From Candidatus Ectomicrobium neotermitis (GTDB lineage: Bacteria; Elusimicrobiota; Endomicrobiia; Endomicrobiales; Endomicrobiaceae): 12,062 bases of DNA. Under the pieces are notes generated by a model. That model saw nothing but the letters and a program-made list of their open reading frames with translations, did not search any database and was not told where the DNA came from. The translations under genes and the position numbers were made by a program. Shown here in pieces: positions 1 to 5,956 of the stretch. The stretch spans positions 1 through 12,062 of the forward strand of contig JAITBH010000037.1 in the NCBI GenBank assembly GCA_031283745.1, written 5' to 3'. The first letter of the stretch is position 1; each line of letters opens with the position of its first letter.

Positions 1-972
1 AAGAGGTTTATCGTGGTCATACCGCTAATTTTCCTCTATGTTTTGGCAACGGGCGCTAACCCCCCGGTTTTGAGGGCAGGCATAATGACAACTTGCTTTT
101 TAATCTCTTTATCTGTCCAAAGGGAGCCGCTGATATATAACTCTTTGGCTTTGTCGGCGCTGATTATTTTGATTTTTACCCCTCAGCAGCTTTTTACAGC
201 CTCTTTTCAGATGTCTTATGCGGCGACAATTGCCATAGTCTATTTTTACAAGAAGTTTTATGTCCCCTTTAGTAAGGTCAGAAATCGATTTTTGAAGATT
301 TTGATCGGGGCATTTTGTGCTACCACCGCGGCTCAGGTAACGATGATACCCATCAGCGCCTATTACTTCGGGCAATTTTCTTTGGTTTCCTTCATTTCAA
401 ACACAGTAATTGTGCCTTTGGTGGGATTTATCACTACCTTGGGCTTTGTTTTTTACATACTCACCTTTATCTCGAAGTTCTTGGCGGCAGGGGCGGCTTT
501 CATATTGGAGATACTTTTAGATGCAGTTTTGGCAGCAGTTTCTTTCTTTGGGCAGACAAAATATGCCGCCCTCATCGTTCCAAAACCCCATATCTGGCAG
601 GCAGTTCTCTTTTTTGCGGGATCATTTGCGGCCCCTTGTCTTAAAGGGGCAAAACGTATCATAGTCTTAGCCATCATTTTGGGCATATTTGTAACCTTTT
701 TTATGACTATCGGAGGCTCAAAAAACGGGGAGGCTTTTTATGAAAACAGAAATATGTCCGTGCTGCACATAAAATCGGACAAAAAAGACCTGTTTATAGT
801 CCGAAAGAAGCTCAAATATGACAAAAACTATGTCAAGTCGCTGGGGGAATACATACGGTTTAATGGCATAAAAAACCCAGATTTGATTGCCGAGGGGTTT
901 GACGAAAGACTTTTAAGGGAGGATTTGGGGCTTTTGAGGGGGCAAAGAGCAGGTTTTTCTCAAATTGACTAA
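1..972 (+). CDS. comEC: ComEC/Rec2-family DNA-uptake channel protein, C-terminal part (5' end outside window)
   Basis: The reading frame is open from the first base, so this is the last ~323 residues of a longer gene. The Competence domain is recognisable: GANPPVLRAGIM near the start, then FTPQQLFTASFQMSYAAT, then GQFSLVSFISNTVIVPLVG, all typical of ComEC transmembrane cores. About six to eight hydrophobic segments follow one another up to roughly residue 240. ComEC forms the inner-membrane pore through which single-stranded DNA enters during natural transformation. In most relatives the core is followed by a metallo-beta-lactamase domain of ~200 or more residues with an HxHxDH motif. Here only ~85 residues follow the last hydrophobic segment and no such motif is present. 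The N-terminal OB-like domain, if any, lies outside the window. The family call is confident; competence itself is inferred. Confidence 0.88.
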   Translation, partial: KRFIVVIPLIFLYVLATGANPPVLRAGIMTTCFLISLSVQREPLIYNSLALSALIILIFTPQQLFTASFQMSYAATIAIVYFYKKFYVPFSKVRNRFLKILIGAFCATTAAQVTMIPISAYYFGQFSLVSFISNTVIVPLVGFITTLGFVFYILTFISKFLAAGAAFILEILLDAVLAAVSFFGQTKYAALIVPKPHIWQAVLFFAGSFAAPCLKGAKRIIVLAIILGIFVTFFMTIGGSKNGEAFYENRNMSVLHIKSDKKDLFIVRKKLKYDKNYVKSLGEYIRFNGIKNPDLIAEGFDERLLREDLGLLRGQRAGFSQID

Positions 973-993
973 AGAGGGGTGATGTTATAAGAT
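965..993 (+). promoter_or_regulatory. candidate sigma70 promoter upstream of the 1053-4160 gene run
   Basis: A -35 element TTGACT (965-970) overlaps the stop codon of the ComEC gene. It is followed by a 17-base spacer and TAAGAT (988-993), a four-of-six match to the -10 consensus. Transcription would start near 1000, leaving a leader of about 50 bases. The -35 is near-consensus, but the -10 is only moderate. An alternative -10, TATAAG at 986-991, would give a short 15-base spacer. Confidence 0.45.
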
Positions 994-1052
994 TGAAATC
1001 ACGCCTTTAGAAGGGGTCAAAACAACTAAAAAGGGGCAAAAAAGAGGTATGA

Positions 1053-1769
1053 ATGTTAAAAGTTATACGGTTTTGCAGTATCTTGTTCTCCTTATTAGCA
1101 ATATCAGCAATTCCCACATATGCAGCTCAAATTAGCATCATCGATTCCCCAACAACACAAATCATAGAATACGGCAGTTTCAATGTAGATTTTAAGGTGT
1201 TCAGAGAAGGAGGGCTAACCCCAAAGCTTGAGTTTGGGGTTTTTAGTTTTTTGAACTTAGGGGTCGCTTGGGAAGTTCAAAAGTTGATAGGAGACAGTCA
1301 GGCAGACCTTGCTATGCCTACCCTGCAGGTGAAAGTTCAAATATACAGCGGAGATATGAGCTTGCCGGGCATTGCCATAGGATATGATGGGCAGGGATAT
1401 ATACATATGGAAAACGAACCCGATAAGTATTACCAAGAACCTCGGGGGGTTTACATATTAATAGGTAGGGAAGTGTTTACGGAGGGGTTAATAATGAATG
1501 TTGGGGTTAATTCAAACACTCTCAAAGATGGCGAAATTTATGGTTTTATCAATATGTCTTTGCCGGTGGGGTCAGAGAATTTCTTGTTTTTGGCTGAATA
1601 TGACAATATAAACTATATGCCTGATTCGAGGCTTAACTTAGGAGTGAGGATAGTTCTTTCGCCGGATGTCAGAGTGGATTTGATAGTTAGGGATTGCTGG
1701 GGTGCAAATGAGGAAGGGCTGTTCCCCAACGATAGGATGCTTAAATTAAGTTATACGGGACAATTTTAA
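1053..1769 (+). CDS. exported YjbH-like outer-membrane beta-barrel protein
   Basis: This 238-residue protein begins with a clear signal peptide (Lys3/Arg6, hydrophobic core to about residue 20, likely cleavage after TYA at 24). The remainder has no membrane helix. It alternates polar and hydrophobic residues as beta strands do, has short Gly/Asp turns, and ends in Phe, the usual last residue of proteins inserted by the BAM machinery. Motifs such as FGVFSFLNLGVAW (61-73), GYDGQGY (110-116) and AEYDNINY (181-188) resemble YjbH-type barrel proteins that I recall from Elusimicrobia-like genomes. YjbH proteins are linked elsewhere to exopolysaccharide export, but no such genes are visible here, so the function stays open. 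The ATG at 1053 is preceded by AGAGG (1043-1047). The stop codon overlaps the ribosome site of accA, which suggests co-translation with it. Confidence 0.72.
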   Translation: MLKVIRFCSILFSLLAISAIPTYAAQISIIDSPTTQIIEYGSFNVDFKVFREGGLTPKLEFGVFSFLNLGVAWEVQKLIGDSQADLAMPTLQVKVQIYSGDMSLPGIAIGYDGQGYIHMENEPDKYYQEPRGVYILIGREVFTEGLIMNVGVNSNTLKDGEIYGFINMSLPVGSENFLFLAEYDNINYMPDSRLNLGVRIVLSPDVRVDLIVRDCWGANEEGLFPNDRMLKLSYTGQF

Positions 1770-1782
1770 GGGAGGATTTCTG
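1768..1782 (+). promoter_or_regulatory. ribosome binding site deciding a CTG start for accA
   Basis: AAGGGAGGA at 1768-1776 overlaps the stop codon of the preceding gene and lies four bases before CTG at 1780-1782. No ATG, GTG or TTG lies in frame between the upstream stop codon (1747-1749) and the conserved N-terminal AccA residues encoded just after it. CTG is therefore the only usual near-cognate start codon that fits both the ribosome site and the protein family. Confidence 0.65.
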
Positions 1783-2796
1783 GAAACTACTTTTGATTTT
1801 GAACAACCTATTGGAGAAGTAGATAAGCAAATAAAGGCATTGAAAACGACTTCTCAAAACTGGGAAAAGGAATTTGGAGAAGAAATAAAGACTCTTGAAA
1901 AGAAAAAAGCCGCTTTAAGACAAAAAATATACTCATCTTTAACCCCATGGCAACGAATTCAAATCGCACGCCACCCCCAAAGACCGTATTCGACAGATTA
2001 CATCAAACTTATTTTTGAAGATTTTATGGAACTGCACGGAGACAGAAGTTTTGGCGATGATCATGCCCTTCTGTGCGGTATGGGTTTTATTGATGATATG
2101 CCGGCTATGATAGTAGCCCATCAAAAAGGCAGAACCCTTGAGGAAAATATGGACAGAAACTTCGGTATGGCTCACCCTGAGGGGTATAGAAAGTCTCTTC
2201 GTCTTATGAAACTTGCCGAAAAATTTAACAGACCGATAATAACTTTCATAGACACAGCAGGCGCTTACCCCGGCATAGCCGCAGAGGAGAGGGGTCAGGC
2301 AGAGGCGATAGCAGTCAACTTGAGAGATATGTCTGACCTAAAAGTTCCCATTTTAAGCGTTGTTATAGGTGAGGGGGGTAGCGGAGGGGCTTTAGGAATA
2401 GGGGTATCAAACAAGATTTGCATGTTAGAAAACGCTTACTATTCGGTAATTTCTCCAGAAGGGTGTGCTGCTATACTATTTAGAGATGCCTCAAAAGCAA
2501 AAGAGGCAGCCGAAGCGATGAAAATAACAGCCAAAGACCTCTTAAATTTCAAAATAATCGATGAAATAATTGACGAACCTCTTGGCGGGGCGCATTTTGA
2601 CCCCCAGCTTACAGCCCAAAACATCAAAAAAACTCTTGTTAAGTATCTGAAAGCTTACTCGTCAATGTCTCAAAAGGAGATTAAAAACGACAGATATGAG
2701 AAGTTTAGAAATATGGGGGTTTTTAGAGAGGAAGCCTCAAAAGAGAAGAAGTCAAAAAGCCTTAAAAAGGCAAAGAAGTCGGAAAAAAACAAATAA
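1780..2796 (+). CDS. accA: acetyl-CoA carboxylase carboxyltransferase subunit alpha
   Basis: AccA pairs with AccD to transfer the carboxyl group from carboxybiotin to acetyl-CoA, giving malonyl-CoA for fatty-acid synthesis in the cytoplasm. Family signatures are strong: HQKGR (114-118), RNFGM (126-130), PEGYRK (133-138), DTAGAYPG (158-165), the glycine-rich GEGGSGGALGIG (197-208) that helps form the oxyanion site, and SPEGCA (225-230). The start needs care. The first ATG/GTG/TTG in frame is TTG at 1840, which has no good ribosome site and would remove TTFDFEQPIGEV, a clear match to the usual AccA N-terminus (LDFE.PI.EL). I therefore place the start at CTG 1780, giving 338 residues (E. coli AccA has 319). 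The extra length is mostly a lysine-rich C-terminal tail after about residue 315. No accD, accB or accC lies in the window. Confidence 0.95.
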   Translation: METTFDFEQPIGEVDKQIKALKTTSQNWEKEFGEEIKTLEKKKAALRQKIYSSLTPWQRIQIARHPQRPYSTDYIKLIFEDFMELHGDRSFGDDHALLCGMGFIDDMPAMIVAHQKGRTLEENMDRNFGMAHPEGYRKSLRLMKLAEKFNRPIITFIDTAGAYPGIAAEERGQAEAIAVNLRDMSDLKVPILSVVIGEGGSGGALGIGVSNKICMLENAYYSVISPEGCAAILFRDASKAKEAAEAMKITAKDLLNFKIIDEIIDEPLGGAHFDPQLTAQNIKKTLVKYLKAYSSMSQKEIKNDRYEKFRNMGVFREEASKEKKSKSLKKAKKSEKNK

Positions 2797-2808
2797 AGGA
2801 GAAAAATT

Positions 2809-3801
2809 ATGGCTTTAGTACCGGGTAAACAGATTTTAGACGAAGCAAAAAAGAAAGGTTACGGCGTAGGTGCATACAATGTTAATAATATGGAGCAAAT
2901 CCAAGCTATTATGACAGCTGCAAAAGAGACGAAGTCGCCAGTTATTATTCAAGCAAGCAGAGGTGCTCTAAAGTATTCAAATTTCACTTATTTGGGATAT
3001 TTGATGAAGGCGGCAAACATTGAAAACCCAGAAATTCCTATAGCAATGCACTTAGATCACGGCAACTCTTTGGAGTCAGCCCAAAAAGCGATAGAGCTTG
3101 GTTTTACTTCCGTTATGATTGACGGTTCTTTGATGGAGGATGCACACACCCCGTCGACCTATGAATACAATGTAGAGAGCACCACAGCCGTAGGTGCATA
3201 TGCTCATCCAAGCGGCGTATCGGTTGAGGCAGAAATTGGAACTTTAGGCGGAATTGAAGACGGTGTAGGTTCGGGCAAGATTCATTTAACTGATCCCAAA
3301 GAAGCTAAAAAGTTCGTAGAGGTCACAGGGGTCGACTCTTTAGCAATTGCTATCGGCACCTCGCACGGGGCTTATAAATTCAAAGGGGCGGCAAATCTCG
3401 CTTTTGATGTATTAAAGGAGATCAGAACTTTGATCGATATTCCTATCGTTTTGCACGGTGCATCGTCAGTTCCTCAAGAGCTGATTGCCGAGATCAACAA
3501 ATACGGTGGAAAGTTGCCGGGGGCAGCTGGAGTTCCTATTGAAAGCCTTCAACAATCAATAAAGCTCGGCGTTCAAAAAATCAATGTCGACACCGACGGA
3601 AGATTGGTTATGACAGGAGCGATAAGGAAAATTTTCGCCGAAAAGCCTGAAGTTTTTGACCCAAGAGATTATTTAACCGTAGCAAGAGCCGCTCTTGCTG
3701 AGCTGATAAAGTCAAAGATGGTAGCTTTTGGAACAGCAGGACATGCAGGAGATTATAAGCCGGTTAGTCTTGATGAAATGAAAAAGGCTTATTTGAAATA
3801 A
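2809..3801 (+). CDS. fba: class II (zinc) fructose-1,6-bisphosphate aldolase
   Basis: The enzyme cleaves fructose-1,6-bisphosphate into dihydroxyacetone phosphate and glyceraldehyde-3-phosphate, or runs in reverse in gluconeogenesis, in the cytoplasm. The 330-residue sequence covers the full class II TIM barrel. HLDHG (81-85) supplies catalytic Asp83 and zinc ligand His84; EAEIG (140-144) follows; GTSHG (183-187) with His186 and LHGASS (215-220) with His216 supply further metal ligands; KINVDTD (257-263) forms the phosphate-binding strand. The length and the NVNNMEQ N-terminus fit the shorter class IIB-type group rather than the E. coli FbaA type. A good ribosome site, AAAGGAG, precedes the ATG. 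The gene follows accA after 12 bases and probably shares its transcript. All residues expected for activity appear present; tagatose-bisphosphate specificity cannot be excluded by eye. Confidence 0.95.
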   Translation: MALVPGKQILDEAKKKGYGVGAYNVNNMEQIQAIMTAAKETKSPVIIQASRGALKYSNFTYLGYLMKAANIENPEIPIAMHLDHGNSLESAQKAIELGFTSVMIDGSLMEDAHTPSTYEYNVESTTAVGAYAHPSGVSVEAEIGTLGGIEDGVGSGKIHLTDPKEAKKFVEVTGVDSLAIAIGTSHGAYKFKGAANLAFDVLKEIRTLIDIPIVLHGASSVPQELIAEINKYGGKLPGAAGVPIESLQQSIKLGVQKINVDTDGRLVMTGAIRKIFAEKPEVFDPRDYLTVARAALAELIKSKMVAFGTAGHAGDYKPVSLDEMKKAYLK

Positions 3802-3808
3802 AAATATA

Positions 3809-3840
3809 TGCCCTGATCGGACTTTTGTCTGGTCAGGGCA
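3809..3840 (+). repeat. strong inverted repeat (14-bp stem, TTTT loop) between fba and the next gene
   Basis: The arms 3809-3822 and 3827-3840 pair along all 14 positions, with two G-T wobbles, around a four-base TTTT loop. On the + strand the hairpin is followed by a run of A, not T, so it is not a standard intrinsic terminator in the direction of the genes. On the - strand it is followed by TATATTTTTATTT, which could terminate transcription coming from the right, yet no - strand gene is visible. The arm ends only seven bases before the GGAGG of the gene at 3858. Confidence 0.8.
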
Positions 3841-3857
3841 AAAAAACGGAGGCGAAA

Positions 3858-4160
3858 ATGTCGGTCTATTCAATAAAGAAAATTCACATTATTTCCGTAG
3901 TCAAAATATATGCAGTCGTTACGGGGATATTTGCAGTTATAGGAGTTATTGCTTTTTTAGGTGCAAGTGCGTTTTATGCAGTTCAGCAAGGCGGATCCCC
4001 CATAGCAGCGTCGGTTGCCGCTACGGGCTTTTTTGGTTTGCTTATGCTGATAGTTTATTTTGTGTTTATGATAGCAATGGTCGCTTTTGTGGTGTGGATT
4101 TATAATCTCATATCTAAAAGAAGCGGTGGAGTTGTCATTGAACTTGAATCAAAAGACTGA
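3858..4160 (+). CDS. small two-helix membrane protein (possibly DUF3566-like)
   Basis: This 100-residue protein has a short basic N-terminus (SIKKIH), a hydrophobic segment at about 12-40, a Gly/Pro/Ser linker (QQGGSP, 43-48), a second hydrophobic stretch at about 54-84 and a short polar tail containing RSGGVVIELE. The layout (Lys-rich start, KIYAVVTGIFAVIG, then IYNL...GGVVIELE at the end) resembles the DUF3566 type of small membrane protein, but the match is from memory and the function of that family is unknown. The start at ATG 3858 is chosen because GGAGG (3848-3852) lies five bases before it; an in-frame TTG at 3825 lies inside the preceding hairpin and has no ribosome site. An intrinsic terminator follows directly. 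Confidence 0.75.
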   Translation: MSVYSIKKIHIISVVKIYAVVTGIFAVIGVIAFLGASAFYAVQQGGSPIAASVAATGFFGLLMLIVYFVFMIAMVAFVVWIYNLISKRSGGVVIELESKD

Positions 4161-4177
4161 TGAGTTTAGATTAAGAG

Positions 4178-4220
4178 AGCTGGATGTGTGTTTTAACAGA
4201 AAATATGCATCCAGCTTTTT
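4178..4220 (+). terminator. intrinsic terminator with a 17-bp stem
   Basis: The arms 4178-4194 and 4200-4216 pair over 17 positions, including three G-T wobbles, around the loop AACAG. The base half, AGCTGGATG/CATCCAGCT, is GC-containing and is followed by a run of five T (4216-4220). It lies 18 bases after the stop codon of the small membrane protein and closes the run that begins at 1053. Confidence 0.85.
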
Positions 4221-4282
4221 GTTGTAGTGTCAAAAAGTGTCTTGCCCCACCAAAAATAAAATAAGAAAAACGGAAATAAAGA

Positions 4283-5938
4283 ATGTTTAAACATTTACTC
4301 TCCCAAAAACTTAAAGAAATCATCGACAAATTTTTAGCTGATAAAAACATAAACGAAAAAATTCTTTGGTCATTAGATGTCCCTCCCAAAAACTTCCAAG
4401 CAGACTTTGCCCTCAATGCGGCTATGCCCATAGCAAAAAAAATCAAAGCAAACCCCAATTTAATAGCACAGGAACTCATCGGCATAATTTTGCAAGAGAT
4501 TCCTCAAATAAAAACAGCCTCCATTGCAGGCGCTGGTTTTATAAACATTATTATCAAAGATGAGGTTCTTTATAATGAGGTAGCAGACATTCTTAGGCTT
4601 AAAAAAGATTATGGAAAGGTTTATGCAAAAGATACAGAGAGGGTTTTAATAGAGTTTGTTTCGGCTAATCCAACGGGTCCTTTGCATATCGGTCATGGCA
4701 GGGGGGCGGCAATAGGGGACAGCTTAGCGAGAATTTTTGAGCATTTGGGGCTCAAAGTAAGCCGTGAATACTACTTAAATGATGCGGGAAACCAGATGTT
4801 AATTTTAGGCGAGTCCCTAAAAGCCCGATACCTCGAACTTAAAGGCAGCAAAGCGGAGTTTCCTGCGAATCATTATCAAGGCTCATACATTATCGATATA
4901 GCCAAAAAACTTGTTGATACCCAAAAAAGCATTGATGAGATAGATTTTACAGCCGAAGGGGTCAAAGATATTCTAAAAACTATAGAGGACGACTTGGCTG
5001 ATTTTGGTGTTAAGTTTGACACTTGGTTTTCAGAGTCCGATTTGGCGATTACAAAAGACAAAAATGGAGACACTGAGGTCGACAAGGTTTGCAAGTATCT
5101 AAAAGATGAAGGGAGTGCTTACATAAAAGATAGTGCTCTCTGGCTTGCCTCAACAAAATATAAAGATGACAAGGACAGGGTGTTAAAACGGTCAGACGGC
5201 AGATACACTTATCTTGCCTCAGACATTGCTTATCACAAGAATAAATACGAAAGAGGTTTTGACAAACTTATAAATTTGCTGGGAGCAGACCATCACGGTT
5301 ATGTTGCCCGCTTAAAAGCAGCAGTCCATTTGCTGGGTTTTAATGAGATCTCGCTAAATGTCATTTTGTATCAGTTAGTTTCTCTTATCAGAGCTGGTCA
5401 GCCGGTAGCTATGTCTACCCGAAGCGGTGAGTTTATTACGCTCAAAGAAGTTGTTGAGGATGTCGGAAAAGATGCCTGTAGGTTTTTCTTTTTGTTACGT
5501 TCCCCAGATTCTCAGCTTGAATTTGACCTTGATATTGCCAAAAAGCAGTCAAGCATCAACCCAGTTTTTTATGTCCAATATGTTAATGCAAGATGTCATT
5601 CAATCATTAGAGAGAGCTTAAAAAGGAAAGATTTAACCCTTACCCCAGACCTATCCTTGTTAAAACAAAAAGAAGAAAGAGACTTGATAAAAAAACTTGC
5701 TCAATTTTGCGACATACTTTTAATCTGCCAAAAAACTCTTTCGCCCCATCACTTCACAACATACCTCATAGAGCTTGCCGATTTATTCCACAAGTTTTAT
5801 GAAAGCTGTCGTGTTTTAACCTCCGATTCCTCATTATCCTCAGCAAGGCTCGGTTTGATAAAAGCGGTAACTGTAATTATTGAAAACGGATTGGACCTTT
5901 TGGGGGTTAGTGCACCAAAAGCTATGCAGTCAAAATAA
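4283..5938 (+). CDS. argS: arginine--tRNA ligase
   Basis: A class I aminoacyl-tRNA synthetase that charges tRNA-Arg with arginine in the cytoplasm. At 551 residues it has the usual length. The N-terminal ~100 residues fit the Arg-tRNA synthetase N-terminal domain (DFALNAAMPIAKK, AGAGFINI). The catalytic HIGH motif is intact in NPTGPLHIGHGRGA (HIGH at 135-138). YYLNDAGNQ (163-171) and GADHHGY (334-340) are conserved active-site stretches. The KMSKS position reads AMSTRSGEF (376-384), a degenerate form common in bacterial ArgRS. The DALR anticodon-binding domain covers about 430-551. The ATG at 4283 has only a weak ribosome site (CGGAAAT). Its promoter should lie between the terminator ending at 4220 and 4283; I see an AT-rich TAAAAT (4257-4262) but no convincing -35. 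No T-box leader is visible. Confidence 0.96.
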   Translation: MFKHLLSQKLKEIIDKFLADKNINEKILWSLDVPPKNFQADFALNAAMPIAKKIKANPNLIAQELIGIILQEIPQIKTASIAGAGFINIIIKDEVLYNEVADILRLKKDYGKVYAKDTERVLIEFVSANPTGPLHIGHGRGAAIGDSLARIFEHLGLKVSREYYLNDAGNQMLILGESLKARYLELKGSKAEFPANHYQGSYIIDIAKKLVDTQKSIDEIDFTAEGVKDILKTIEDDLADFGVKFDTWFSESDLAITKDKNGDTEVDKVCKYLKDEGSAYIKDSALWLASTKYKDDKDRVLKRSDGRYTYLASDIAYHKNKYERGFDKLINLLGADHHGYVARLKAAVHLLGFNEISLNVILYQLVSLIRAGQPVAMSTRSGEFITLKEVVEDVGKDACRFFFLLRSPDSQLEFDLDIAKKQSSINPVFYVQYVNARCHSIIRESLKRKDLTLTPDLSLLKQKEERDLIKKLAQFCDILLICQKTLSPHHFTTYLIELADLFHKFYESCRVLTSDSSLSSARLGLIKAVTVIIENGLDLLGVSAPKAMQSK

Positions 5939-5956
5939 CAAATTCGCAAAACATTT

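Noticed and set aside
976..1005. Weak inverted repeat GGGGTGAT / ATCACGCC after ComEC as a terminator.
   Set aside because: One mismatch in eight pairs, a 14-base loop and no T-run after it; it also overlaps the better-supported promoter-like hexamers.
983..1110. Open stretch in another frame after the ComEC stop (reads KIEITPLEGVKTTKKGQKRG...), as a possible frameshifted ComEC end.
   Set aside because: It is short, follows a stop in its own frame at 980-982, runs into the signal peptide region of the next gene and resembles no ComEC ending I know.
4171..4485. 104-codon open frame on the - strand opposite the terminator and argS start.
   Set aside because: It overlaps a strong terminator and conserved argS codons and shows no recognisable protein features.
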